64,000 nucleotides of DNA from Pseudodesulfovibrio aespoeensis Aspo-2 (GCF_000176915.2 NC_014844.1:1488001-1552000), one strand, 5' to 3'. Counted from the stretch's first letter, positions 15,230 through 23,420 are shown. Notes: a model not told the origin generated them from the letters alone. Made by a program: numbers and translations.

Positions 15230-16528
15230 ATGGGCGAAGCAGCCGTACTCGAAGTCACCCCGCATAAGTCGCAATTCCTGGACAAGGTGAAGGAGATTCT
15301 GCCCGAAGGCGGCAATTTGAGCATGTGCCTCACTTGCGGCGCTTGTTCGGCCGGGTGTCCGGCGACCGGGCTTGAGGACATGAATCCGCGCAAGTTCCTG
15401 CGGCTCGCCGCCATGGGGCAGGACGAGGTGATCATGTCGACGCCCTGGGTCTGGTTGTGCACCATGTGCCGACGGTGCGTCCATGCCTGCCCCATGGGGG
15501 TGGATATCCCGCAGTTGGTCTATTACTGCCGTCAATCCTGGCCGAGGGAGGATCGTCCCAAGGGTATCCTGGGATCGTGCGAACAGGCGTTGAATACGCC
15601 GGGCAACAGCGCCATGGGCGCGACCAGCGAGGATTTCAAGTTCGTGGTCGAGGATGTGCTGGCCGAGGTCCGGGAATCCCAGCCCGGCCAGGAGAACCTC
15701 GTGGCTTCTGTGGACAGGAAGGGGGCCTATTACTTCTTGAATCAGAATTCGCGCGAGCCTGTCACCGAGCCAGACGAAATGGTTCCCCTGTGGAAGATCC
15801 TGAGCTTGGTCGGAGCCGACTGGACCTACAGCACCAAGGGGTGGGCTGCCGAGAACTACTGCATGTTCCTGGCCGATGACGCGGCCTGGGAGGCCGTGGT
15901 TCGCAACAAGGCCAAGGCGGTCGAGGATCTGGGGTGCAAGGTCTGGCTCAACACCGAATGAGGCCACGAATTCTATGCAGTCCGGGCCGGACTGCAAAAG
16001 TTCAACATACAGCATGAATTCGAACTGGAGAGCATCATCAGCTTGTATGCCCGGTGGATTCGGGAGGGCAAGCTGCCCGTGAATTCGGATTGGAACAAGG
16101 AGCTGGGCGTCACCTTCACCGTGCAGGACCCCTGCCAATTGGTGCGCAAGTCCTTGGGCAACCCGGTGGCCGATGACCTTCGTTTTGTGGTCAAGTCCGT
16201 GGTCGGGGCGGAAAACTTCATAGACATGTGGCCCAACAAGTCCAACAACTATTGTTGCGGTGGCGGCGGCGGGTTTCTGCAATCGGGATATGCCGACGCC
16301 CGTCGGGCCTATGGCCGCGTCAAACTCGACCAGATTCTGCAGACTGGAGCCGATTATTGCATCGCTCCCTGTCACAACTGCCATTCCCAGATCCATGACC
16401 TGAGCGAACACTTCGAGGCCGGTTTTCCGGTGGTTCATCTGTGGACCTTGATCTGTCTTTCCTTGGGCATCCTGGGCGAAAACGAGCGCGAATACCTGGG
16501 TGAAGATCTCCGGGAAGTGGGATTGTAA
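15230..16528 (+). CDS. Selenocysteine-containing HdrC/HdrB-like Fe-S oxidoreductase
   Basis: 432 aa if UGA at 15959-15961 is read as selenocysteine (residue 244). N-terminal HdrC-like ferredoxin part with two [4Fe-4S] motifs (C33-C36-C39-C43 and C77-C80-C83-C87), then a CCG domain: NTE-U-GHEFYAV, NYCCGGGGGF (C342-C343) and C377/C381/C384. In Cys homologues the residue before GHE is the first Cys of the CCG motif. The frame stays open on both sides of the UGA and a SECIS-like hairpin follows. Start ATG has GGAGAGAG upstream. Likely a cytoplasmic heterodisulfide-reductase-related electron carrier; partner unknown. Confidence 0.9.
15959..15995 (+). promoter_or_regulatory. UGA selenocysteine codon and bacterial SECIS element
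   Basis: UGA at 15959-15961; 15 bases later a perfect 7-bp stem GCAGTCC (15977-15983) / GGACTGC (15989-15995) encloses the loop GGGCC. Distance to the loop (22 bases) and a G at the start of the loop match the known bacterial SECIS geometry. The hairpin also encodes in-frame protein. Confidence 0.88.
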
Positions 16529-16542
16529 GGAGGCTTGCGGTC

Positions 16543-17001
16543 ATGCGGGAGGTTGTGCTCCCGCATGGCCGCAAACGGCACGGGGGGGCTATGGACCATG
16601 CGGCCGATTGTTTTGTCGAGACAAGTGAGGTCTGCCGGTGCTTGAACGACCTTGACCGTTATCTTGCGGCCATGGTCAGCCGGATCGATATTCGAGGCTC
16701 CAGCAGCAATTCCGGGTTCCTGTTCGAAACCAGCATCGTCAGCACCAACTACGCCGTGACCTTTGTCTGTCAGGCCAGGCGGCAGCATCGTCTCATGGTT
16801 TTCATGACAGAGCCGTATGCAGCCAGATTCCTGCTTGGGCGGGTTTTGCCGGATGGCTCATCCCGCATCATCAGCAACGGTGCGCTGATCTTTTTCGACT
16901 ATCTCTGGCATGAGGGGTTGTTTCAGGATTTTTGCCGCGATTTATCGGAATCCCTCTCCCTGTACGAATCGCGATGGCAAGATGGCCGGTCTTTGTCATG
17001 A
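16543..17001 (+). CDS. Uncharacterised protein downstream of the selenoprotein gene
   Basis: 152 aa; no family recognised. The start at 16543 is supported by AAGGAGG at 16527-16533, which overlaps the selenoprotein stop, so the genes form an operon. Soluble mixed alpha/beta appearance: ETSEVCRCLNDLDRYLAAM, then a strand-rich SSSNSGFLFETSIVSTNY region, and a C-terminal helix. An in-frame ATG at 16591 is an alternative start. Context suggests an accessory to the selenoprotein, but no evidence beyond adjacency. Confidence 0.6.
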   Translation: MREVVLPHGRKRHGGAMDHAADCFVETSEVCRCLNDLDRYLAAMVSRIDIRGSSSNSGFLFETSIVSTNYAVTFVCQARRQHRLMVFMTEPYAARFLLGRVLPDGSSRIISNGALIFFDYLWHEGLFQDFCRDLSESLSLYESRWQDGRSLS

Positions 17002-17044
17002 TTTCCATAATATTCGGGAGGTTCTCAGTTGAATACTAAACAGG

Positions 17045-17083
17045 AAAAGAAGAACGGCAGATATCTGCGGATATCTGCCGTTC
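17045..17083 (-). terminator. Terminator of tRNA-Val
   Basis: 14-bp perfect stem (17052-17065 / 17070-17083) with a TGCG loop, followed on the minus strand by TTC TTTT. It lies 13 bases beyond the tRNA CCA end. The plus-strand gene ending at 17001 may also use the hairpin, though its T-run is weak. Confidence 0.85.
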
Positions 17084-17095
17084 ATTTGATGGCGG

Positions 17096-17172
17096 TGGTG
17101 GGCGATACGGGAATTGAACCTGTGACTTCCACCGTGTGAAGATGGCACTCTGACCAGCTGAGTTAATCGCCC
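17096..17172 (-). tRNA. tRNA-Val (anticodon CAC)
   Basis: 77 nt including an encoded CCA. Folds as acceptor GGGCGAT/ATCGCCC, D arm ACTC/GAGT, anticodon arm CCATC-TTCACAC-GGTGG (anticodon CAC, reads GUG), and T arm with TTCAATT loop and one mismatched pair. Flanked by a sigma-70-type promoter and a strong terminator. Its 3' end is repeated at 13536-13549. Confidence 0.93.
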
Positions 17173-17212
17173 ACTTTGGTCGCCTTCGGGCGTGGTGCCC
17201 GACGGGAGAATT

Positions 17213-17241
17213 CATATATCGGCATGGGTTCCGGTTGGCAA
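17213..17241 (-). promoter_or_regulatory. Sigma-70 promoter of tRNA-Val
   Basis: Minus strand TTGCCA (17241-17236), 17-base spacer, TATATG (17218-17213), about 41 bases upstream of the mature tRNA 5' end. The promoter abuts the stop codon of rnfB. Confidence 0.6.
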
Positions 17242-17249
17242 GCCTTTTC

Positions 17250-19355
17250 TTAGGGAATCTTGGCGCAATGCTCGGCGAGGCACTCCTGGTCGCCGGTCAT
17301 GTCGCGGTTGTAGCAGGTCAGGCCGCAGCGCAGGCAGCGGCAAGTCTCGTGCTTGGCCTCTTCGCTGCTCAGGGCGCCCTCGATCTCCTTGAAGGTGCAG
17401 GTGCGCTCGTCGTAACTGACGAGGTGGGGGATGGTCGAGCGCTGGCGATGGCCCACATCCGGCACGTTGGTGAACATGGTGTAGGGGATCAGCTCGCGCT
17501 GGAGCTTGGACGAATAGTGCGGCTCGCCATCCGTCAGGTACTGGTGGATGGAGCGCGCGGCCTTGCGCCCCTCGCCCAGGGCGGTGATGACCAGGGCAGG
17601 GCCGGTGTGCATGTCGCCGCCGGTGAAGACATGGGGCAGGGCGGTCTGGAGGGTGACCGGGTGTGCGTCCAGGGTGCGCCACTTGGTCTGGCCCAGGGGG
17701 CAGGTTCCCGATTCGTCGTAGAGGCAGGAGAGCTCCGGCTTTTGGCCGATGGCCGTGTACACGGTGTCCGCCTCAATGAGGGTTTCCGATCCCGTGACCG
17801 GCACGGGCCTGCGTCGGCCCGATTCGTCCGGCTCGCCCAGCTCCATCCGGATGTATTCCACATGGGTGACGTGGCCTGCGGCGTCGGCGACGATGCGGGT
17901 GGGCGCAGCCAGGAACAGGTATTTGACGCCCTCTTCCTCGGCCCCGATGATCTCCTCGATGTTGGCGGGCATCTCGTCCTTGGTGCGGCGGTACATGAGG
18001 GTCACGTCCGCGCCCAGGCGCACGCTGGTGCGCGCTGTGTCGATGGCCGTGTTGCCGCCGCCGATGACCACCACCTTGCGGCCTATGCCGGTCTCCATGT
18101 TCAGGCCCACCTTGGTCAGGAACTCGGTGCCTGTCTCCACGCCCCCGGAGTCTTCGCCGTCGATGCGCAGGGTCATGTTCATCCACGCGCCGATGCCCAG
18201 GAACACGGCCTCGAACCCGTCCGTCTTGAGGCTGTCCAGGTCGAAATCCGTGCCAAAGACCTTTTCGTATTCCACATCGATCCCAAGGCCGAGGATGCCT
18301 TCGATCTCCCAGTCGAGCACGGCCTTGGGCAGGCGGTATTCCGGGATGCCGAAGCGCAACTGGCCGCCCAGCTTGGGCATGGACTCGAAAATGGTCGGGC
18401 TGTGGCCCAGGCGGCGCAGGTAGAAGGCGCAGGCGAGGCCCGCCGGGCCGCCGCCGACCACGGCCACCTTGCGGCCCGTGTCGGCAGCGCAGGAGATGGG
18501 CAGCCGCTGGCCTGAGTTCATCTCCCAGTCGGCCACGAACCGCTTGATCATGTTGATGCCCACGGCCTCGTCCACATGGGTGCGGCGGCAGACGCTCTCG
18601 CAGGGATAGGGGCAGACGCGGCCAATGGACAGCGGCATGGGGATGCGCTCGCGGATGGTCTCGAGCGCGCCCGCGTAGTCGCCGCGCGACACCTGCTCGA
18701 TGTAGCGGGGGATGTTGATCTGCCCCGGACAGCGCTGGCGGCAGGGGGCCAGACAGTCCGTGATTTCGTTGAGGTGGGTGATGCGCGCGGACAGGCCCCA
18801 GATGGTGATGACGCCGCGCGGGCAGACCTGGGCGCAGGCCCCGCAGGCGGTGCACAGGGCCGGGTCCACCACCGGGTAGCCGTCCGGCCCCATCTCGATG
18901 GCCCCGAACTGGCAGGCAGTGACGCAGGTGCCCAACCCAAGACACCCTTCGGGGCACATCTTGGACCCGCCGTAGAGCAGATTCTGGGCGCGGCAGTCGC
19001 GCACGCCCGCATATTCGTAGATTTCCTCGGCGCGAACGCCGCCGGTGCAGTCCACAAAGGCGATCTGCTTCTCCATGGACGAGAAATCAAGGCCCATGAT
19101 GGCCGCCACATTGGCCGCCACTGCGTCCCCGCCGATGACGCAGACCGTGGCCCCGGCCTTGCCGTCCACCACAGCTTGAGCTGCGCCTGCGCAGCCTGGG
19201 TAGCCGCAGCCGCCGCAGTTGGCCCCGGCCAGCACGCCCTCCACTCTGGCAATGCGCGGGTCTTCGTAGACATAGAGGAGCTTGGAGGCCACGGCCAGGA
19301 TGACCGCTGCCGTGAAACCGATGCCAAGGAGAACGAGAACCGATGTCGTGATCAT
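17250..19355 (-). CDS. rnfB: RnfB ferredoxin subunit fused to a GltD-like FAD/NAD(P)-binding oxidoreductase
   Basis: 701 aa, over twice the usual RnfB length. N-terminal membrane helix (residues 2-24), the Fe-S domain with C47/C50/C55 (ANCGGCGYPGC), and two [4Fe-4S] motifs (CLGLGTCVTACQ, CTACGACAQVCP). From about residue 205 it is GltD-like: CLAPCRQRCPGQINIP and CPYPCESVCRR clusters, FAD motif VVGGGPAGLACAFYLRRLG, NAD(P) motif VIGGGNTAIDTARTS. A C-terminal Cys-rich tail (CRCLRCGLTCYN...) follows. Start ATG 19355 has TAGGAG upstream, overlapping the rnfA stop. Last gene of the rnf operon; accepts or donates electrons with ferredoxin and probably NAD(P)H. Confidence 0.92.
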   Translation of the reverse strand: MITTSVLVLLGIGFTAAVILAVASKLLYVYEDPRIARVEGVLAGANCGGCGYPGCAGAAQAVVDGKAGATVCVIGGDAVAANVAAIMGLDFSSMEKQIAFVDCTGGVRAEEIYEYAGVRDCRAQNLLYGGSKMCPEGCLGLGTCVTACQFGAIEMGPDGYPVVDPALCTACGACAQVCPRGVITIWGLSARITHLNEITDCLAPCRQRCPGQINIPRYIEQVSRGDYAGALETIRERIPMPLSIGRVCPYPCESVCRRTHVDEAVGINMIKRFVADWEMNSGQRLPISCAADTGRKVAVVGGGPAGLACAFYLRRLGHSPTIFESMPKLGGQLRFGIPEYRLPKAVLDWEIEGILGLGIDVEYEKVFGTDFDLDSLKTDGFEAVFLGIGAWMNMTLRIDGEDSGGVETGTEFLTKVGLNMETGIGRKVVVIGGGNTAIDTARTSVRLGADVTLMYRRTKDEMPANIEEIIGAEEEGVKYLFLAAPTRIVADAAGHVTHVEYIRMELGEPDESGRRRPVPVTGSETLIEADTVYTAIGQKPELSCLYDESGTCPLGQTKWRTLDAHPVTLQTALPHVFTGGDMHTGPALVITALGEGRKAARSIHQYLTDGEPHYSSKLQRELIPYTMFTNVPDVGHRQRSTIPHLVSYDERTCTFKEIEGALSSEEAKHETCRCLRCGLTCYNRDMTGDQECLAEHCAKIP

Positions 19356-19368
19356 ATGCGCAAAACTC

Positions 19369-19944
19369 CTAGGAGGCCATGCCCTTGAAGGCGAAGAAGG
19401 CAAGGGACATGAGCCCCGCCATGATCAGGGCCAGGGGCGTGCCGCGCAGGCTGACCGGGACGCGCGCCAGATCGAGCCGCTCGCGGATGCTGGCCAGCAC
19501 CACCAGGGCGAGCATGAAGCCGACTCCCGAGGCGATGGAGAAGAGGATGGTCTCCACCAGGGTGAACTCCTCGCGCTGGCAGATGATGGCGATGCCGAGC
19601 ACGGCGCAGTTGGTGGTGATCAGCGGCAGGAAGATGCCTAAGGATTTGTAGAGCGGCGGCACGACCTTTTTCAGGAACATCTCCACGAACTGGACCAGGG
19701 CGGCAATGACCAGGATGAAGGTGATGGTCTGGAGATAGGCGAGGTCGTTGGGCATGAGCAGAAACCGCTGCACGCACCAGGTGATGGCTGCGGCCATGGT
19801 GGCCACGAAGACCACGGCCAGCCCCATGCCCATGGCCACGCCCGATTCCTTGGACGTGCCGATGAAGGGGCAGTTGCCCAGGTATTGCGCCAGGACGATG
19901 TTGTTGACGAATATGGCGGCGATGATGAGGACGAAGTAATCCAT
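19369..19944 (-). CDS. rnfA: Rnf complex membrane subunit A
   Basis: 191 aa with six hydrophobic segments, standard for RnfA/NqrE. Conserved half-channel Cys regions are visible: LGNCPFIGTS near residue 25 and TTNCAVLGIAI near residue 108, which in Rnf/Nqr bind an intramembrane [2Fe-2S] centre together with RnfE. Nine-base gap to rnfE, 13 bases to rnfB. Confidence 0.96.
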   Translation of the reverse strand: MDYFVLIIAAIFVNNIVLAQYLGNCPFIGTSKESGVAMGMGLAVVFVATMAAAITWCVQRFLLMPNDLAYLQTITFILVIAALVQFVEMFLKKVVPPLYKSLGIFLPLITTNCAVLGIAIICQREEFTLVETILFSIASGVGFMLALVVLASIRERLDLARVPVSLRGTPLALIMAGLMSLAFFAFKGMAS

Positions 19945-19953
19945 GTGGCCTCC

Positions 19954-20631
19954 TTACATCCCTGGCTTGCCGGCGCACATGCCGCAGGTCTTGCAGTCGT
20001 GAACCGGGCCTTCGATGGCCTCCAGCCCTTTGCTCTTGCGCTGCCAGTTGGTCAGGGCGTTCATGCCCGCCAGGACCAGCCCGAGGCAGACGAACGCGCC
20101 CGGAGCCTCGATCATGAAGGTGACGGGCTTGTACCACGCCCCGGCCACTTCCATGCCAAACCATGTGCCGGAGCCGAAAAGCTCGCGGATGCTGCCCAGG
20201 AAGGTCAGGGAGAGGGTGAACCCGACGCCCATGCCCAAGCCGTCGGCCACGGCCAGATGGACCGGGTTCTTGGAGGCAAACGCCTCGGCCCGGCCCAGGA
20301 TTATGCAGTTGACCACGATGAGCGGCACGAAGATGCCGAGCTGGAGATACAGCGGATAGGCGTAGGCCTGCATCAGCAGCTCGACGCAGACCACCAGCGA
20401 GGCGGCCACCACGATGAAGCAGGCGATGCGCACCTTGGCCGGGATGAATCGGCGCAGCATGGAGACGAGCATGTTGGAGAGGGCGAGGACGAAGATGACC
20501 GCCAGCCCCATGCCCAGCCCGTTGTACGCCGTCTTGGTCACTGCCAGCACCGGACACAGTCCCAGCACGAGCTTGAAGGGGGGCAGATCCTTCCACAGTC
20601 CCTTGGAGAATTCCTTCCACAATCTGTTCAT
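19954..20631 (-). CDS. rnfE: Rnf complex membrane subunit E
   Basis: 225 aa, six hydrophobic segments. LGLCPVLAVTKTAYNGLGMG and VVNCIILGRAEAFAS carry the conserved Cys that pair with RnfA for the intramembrane Fe-S centre. Unusual: the C-terminus is a hydrophilic tail ending HDCKTCGMCAGKPGM, with three closely spaced Cys that could bind metal. Nine bases from rnfG. Confidence 0.95.
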   Translation of the reverse strand: MNRLWKEFSKGLWKDLPPFKLVLGLCPVLAVTKTAYNGLGMGLAVIFVLALSNMLVSMLRRFIPAKVRIACFIVVAASLVVCVELLMQAYAYPLYLQLGIFVPLIVVNCIILGRAEAFASKNPVHLAVADGLGMGVGFTLSLTFLGSIRELFGSGTWFGMEVAGAWYKPVTFMIEAPGAFVCLGLVLAGMNALTNWQRKSKGLEAIEGPVHDCKTCGMCAGKPGM

Positions 20632-20640
20632 TTCGTCATC

Positions 20641-21219
20641 CTAGGAACCCCAGGCGATGGGGAGCTTGTCCTTGAGCTGGTTGAATATCCTGACCGCGTC
20701 GTTGACGGCGGCCACGGTGCCGGTTGACGAGATGGTTGCCCCGGCGATGGCCGCGATGTCGCCGCCCTGGCTCTGGAGCGCGATGGGTTCTGTCGCGTGG
20801 CCCTTGAACTGGTCGCGAAACTCCGGCTCCACCACGCGCGAGCCCAGACCGGGCGTCTCCTTGAGGGTGGTGATGCCGATGCCACGCAATGACCCGTCGG
20901 CCATGGAGAAGCCGACCATGACGCCGATGTCCCCGCCGTAACCCCTGCCTGAGGTTTCGAGGGCCACGCCCTTAAGCTGGCCGTCCTTGAGGGCCGGAAA
21001 GACCGTGACGGTGGAGTCCCCAAGGGTGAACGCCCTGCGGTCCGCCACCGGATTGTTGTCGCTGTCGGCGAAAATCTGCTTGAGGGCCGGGCCTTGGACA
21101 TAGGTCATGACCTGCTCCTCAATGCGCGGGCCGGTGGCCTGGCGCACCGTGGCCAGGGTCAGCCCGGACAGGCTGCAAATGAGAGAGAGGACCAGGATCA
21201 TCCGCAGGATTTCTTGCAT
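20641..21219 (-). CDS. rnfG: Rnf complex FMN-binding subunit G
   Basis: 192 aa from the ATG at 21219, inside the end of rnfD (22-base overlap); the frame runs further upstream but only as a shadow of rnfD. N-terminal membrane helix (residues 4-25), then the periplasmic FMN-binding domain with GYGGDIGVMVGFS, ETPGLGSRV and AGATISSTGTV; the GAT threonine is the expected covalent FMN site, although the usual preceding Ser is Ala. Confidence 0.93.
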   Translation of the reverse strand: MQEILRMILVLSLICSLSGLTLATVRQATGPRIEEQVMTYVQGPALKQIFADSDNNPVADRRAFTLGDSTVTVFPALKDGQLKGVALETSGRGYGGDIGVMVGFSMADGSLRGIGITTLKETPGLGSRVVEPEFRDQFKGHATEPIALQSQGGDIAAIAGATISSTGTVAAVNDAVRIFNQLKDKLPIAWGS

Positions 21220-22202
21220 ACGGAATCCTCCTCGCGTTCCTGGGTGAGGGTGTAGGGGCCGCCAAAAGGCCGGGGGCGGATGCGGTCGAGCAGCGGGGTG
21301 AACAGGTTGGCCAGCAGGATGGCGAAGGGGACGCCGTCGGGGTAGATGCCGTACACCCTGATGATGATGACCATGATCCCGGCCACAAGGCCGAAGAGCA
21401 GGCGCGGAATGCGCCCGACGGGTGACGAGGCCGGGTCCGTGGCCAGGAAGAATGCGCCGAAGACCGCGCCGCCCGCCAGCAGGTGGAACAGGGGCGGGGC
21501 GTAGGCGGTCGGGTCCATGAGCCGGTAGACCCAGGCCGTGGCGAGCAGGCCCGCGATAAAGGCCGCCGGGATCTCCCACGGGATGTGGTGGCGCACCAGG
21601 AGGAACGCGCCCCCGGCCAGCAGGGCCGCCACATGGACGGCACCCAGTCCGCCCAGTTGGTGGCCGGTGAAGAGCGACACAGGGTCGATGGCGGTCACGG
21701 CGTCGAGGCCGAAGTGTTTCAGCTCATGCAGCGGGGCGGCCAGGGTCGAGGCGAGCATGGAAGCGTTGGTGTCCATGATCTCGGGCCAGGATATCCGGCA
21801 CAGGGCCCAGCCCACCAGCGGCGGGCACAGGGGCGATGCGCCCAGGCCGCCGAAGATGAACTTGCCCAGCCCGATGCTGGCTGCCGCGCCCACCGCGGCC
21901 AGCCACCAGGGGGCCGAGGCCGGGAGCAGGAAGGCGAAGAGCAGGCCAGTGAGCAGGGCGCTCAGGTCGTCCACCGCCAGGTCGCGTCTGCTGAGCGTGT
22001 TGCACAGCGCCTCGGTGGCCACGGCCACGGCGCAGGCCATGGCCATGACGCGCACCGCGTCCAGGCCGAAGAACACGGCGGCCATGATGGTCGCGGGCAA
22101 AAGCGCGATGAGCGTCTCCCGCATGTGGCCCTTGATGGTCCTGCCGCAGTGGACGTGGGGGGCCATGGACACCGTCAGGATGGGGGGCAGCGGCCTGATC
22201 AT
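21198..22202 (-). CDS. rnfD: Rnf complex membrane subunit D
   Basis: 334 aa, multiple membrane segments, homologous to NqrB. The ATG at 22202 overlaps the rnfC stop (ATGA). The family end region FFLATDPASSPVG is present. At the place where RnfD/NqrB usually carry the flavinylation motif SGATP this protein reads DAVTAIDPVSLF, so the covalent FMN threonine seems to be replaced by Asp. The alignment is by eye. Confidence 0.93.
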   Translation of the reverse strand: MIRPLPPILTVSMAPHVHCGRTIKGHMRETLIALLPATIMAAVFFGLDAVRVMAMACAVAVATEALCNTLSRRDLAVDDLSALLTGLLFAFLLPASAPWWLAAVGAAASIGLGKFIFGGLGASPLCPPLVGWALCRISWPEIMDTNASMLASTLAAPLHELKHFGLDAVTAIDPVSLFTGHQLGGLGAVHVAALLAGGAFLLVRHHIPWEIPAAFIAGLLATAWVYRLMDPTAYAPPLFHLLAGGAVFGAFFLATDPASSPVGRIPRLLFGLVAGIMVIIIRVYGIYPDGVPFAILLANLFTPLLDRIRPRPFGGPYTLTQEREEDSVCKKSCG

Positions 22203-23407
22203 CTCTCGTCTCCGGGCATTGGATCGGCGTCCTTTTTCTTGACTGATGATGTGGCAGGGCGCGTGGCCGACCTGAGTAGGGCCAGCTCGTACTTGGCCAG
22301 CCGGATATACTGGAGCAGGGGACGCCGGGCCTTGCACCAGTAGCCGCACAGGCCGCATTCGATGCAGGAGTGGATGTGGAAGGCCTCGGCCCTGGCAAAC
22401 TGCTTGAATTCGGCGCACCGGCTGATCATGCCGGGCATGATTCGGGCCGGACAGTGGCGCTCGCACTCGCCGCAGCCCAGGCAGAAGGCGTCAGTGGGCT
22501 CAAGGGCCTCGCCCCTGCGCAGGACGTGCAGGGCCGTGGTGGTCTTGTCCACCCCCTGGTCCAGGTTGAGGGCCGGGATGCCGCGCATGAGCCCGCCCAG
22601 GATCACTCGGTCGCCGGGTTCGATGCTGCCCCCGGCCTCGGCCACGAGAAAGCCCGCGGGCGTGCCGACGCGCACCAAGTGGTTCTGCCCGTTGATGGTC
22701 ATGACGGTTTCGGTGACCGGTCTGCCCGTCTCCATGACCCGGCCTATGAAGTACAGGTCGCTCACGGACAGGATGGCGGCGTTGTCGGGCTGCCTGCCGG
22801 GCAGGGTCTCCAGGCCGGTGACCGCCTTGGCGACCAGTTGGTCCAGGCCGTTGGGGTAGACGGACGGCACATGCATGACCGTGCAGTTGGCAAAGGCGTT
22901 GGCCCTGTTGCCCCTGGCCGCGACCAGGAAGAGCCTGGCGGGCTCGACCAGCCTCTCCACGGTTTCGAGGCCGAGTTCCAGGGTCTTGCGGTAATCCCTG
23001 AGCAGGGGATCGCAGATGGAGACGCCCGGTTCGGGCGGCACCGCGTTGATGATCAGGATGGGGGCGCGGCGGAATCCGGCGATGTTGACGCCCATGGTCC
23101 GAAGCCAGCGGCGCAGGGGCTCGCCGCCCTCGGTGGGCGGGGTCTGCCTCTGGGCCCGGTCATTGCCCGTGACTTCCAGAAGCATGGAGAACTGGTCCAC
23201 CTCGCGGATGGTCCCGGCTAGGGGGGCGTGCAGGTCGCCCAGGCCGTCATTCTGGGCCTTGGCGACCATGGTGTCCGCGAGCGCCTGATCGCCCACGGCA
23301 AGCAGAGGGGTGTGGCCGTGCAGGGGGATGCGCAGGCGGTCCGGCCTGGACGCCTTGACCAGAGGGCTGGTCTCCCCGGTGAACAGGCTGAAGCTGTAGT
23401 TGATCAT
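22199..23407 (-). CDS. rnfC: Rnf complex subunit C, Fe-S protein
   Basis: 402 aa, slightly short for the family. N-terminal barrel-sandwich part (LGDLHAPLAGTIREVD), a Rossmann/NADH-FMN domain (IINAVPPEPGVSICDP replacing the usual ING-ECEP), and two [4Fe-4S] motifs, CLGCGECERHCP and CIECGLCGYWC, near the C-terminus. Peripheral membrane subunit. Follows the decaheme cytochrome by 13 bases and overlaps rnfD. Confidence 0.93.
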   Translation of the reverse strand: MINYSFSLFTGETSPLVKASRPDRLRIPLHGHTPLLAVGDQALADTMVAKAQNDGLGDLHAPLAGTIREVDQFSMLLEVTGNDRAQRQTPPTEGGEPLRRWLRTMGVNIAGFRRAPILIINAVPPEPGVSICDPLLRDYRKTLELGLETVERLVEPARLFLVAARGNRANAFANCTVMHVPSVYPNGLDQLVAKAVTGLETLPGRQPDNAAILSVSDLYFIGRVMETGRPVTETVMTINGQNHLVRVGTPAGFLVAEAGGSIEPGDRVILGGLMRGIPALNLDQGVDKTTTALHVLRRGEALEPTDAFCLGCGECERHCPARIMPGMISRCAEFKQFARAEAFHIHSCIECGLCGYWCKARRPLLQYIRLAKYELALLRSATRPATSSVKKKDADPMPGDER

Positions 23408-23420
23408 TTCTCGAACACCC

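Noticed and set aside
15959..16528. Selenoprotein gene read as a pseudogene or as two separate genes
   Set aside because: Only one stop interrupts it, it is UGA, the frame is unchanged on both sides, family residues flank it closely, and a hairpin with SECIS geometry follows. A decayed gene would not be expected to keep all other cluster cysteines.
13550..17092. Cassette as a complete integrative element
   Set aside because: No integrase, excisionase or mobility gene lies between the repeats; kept only as a possible remnant.
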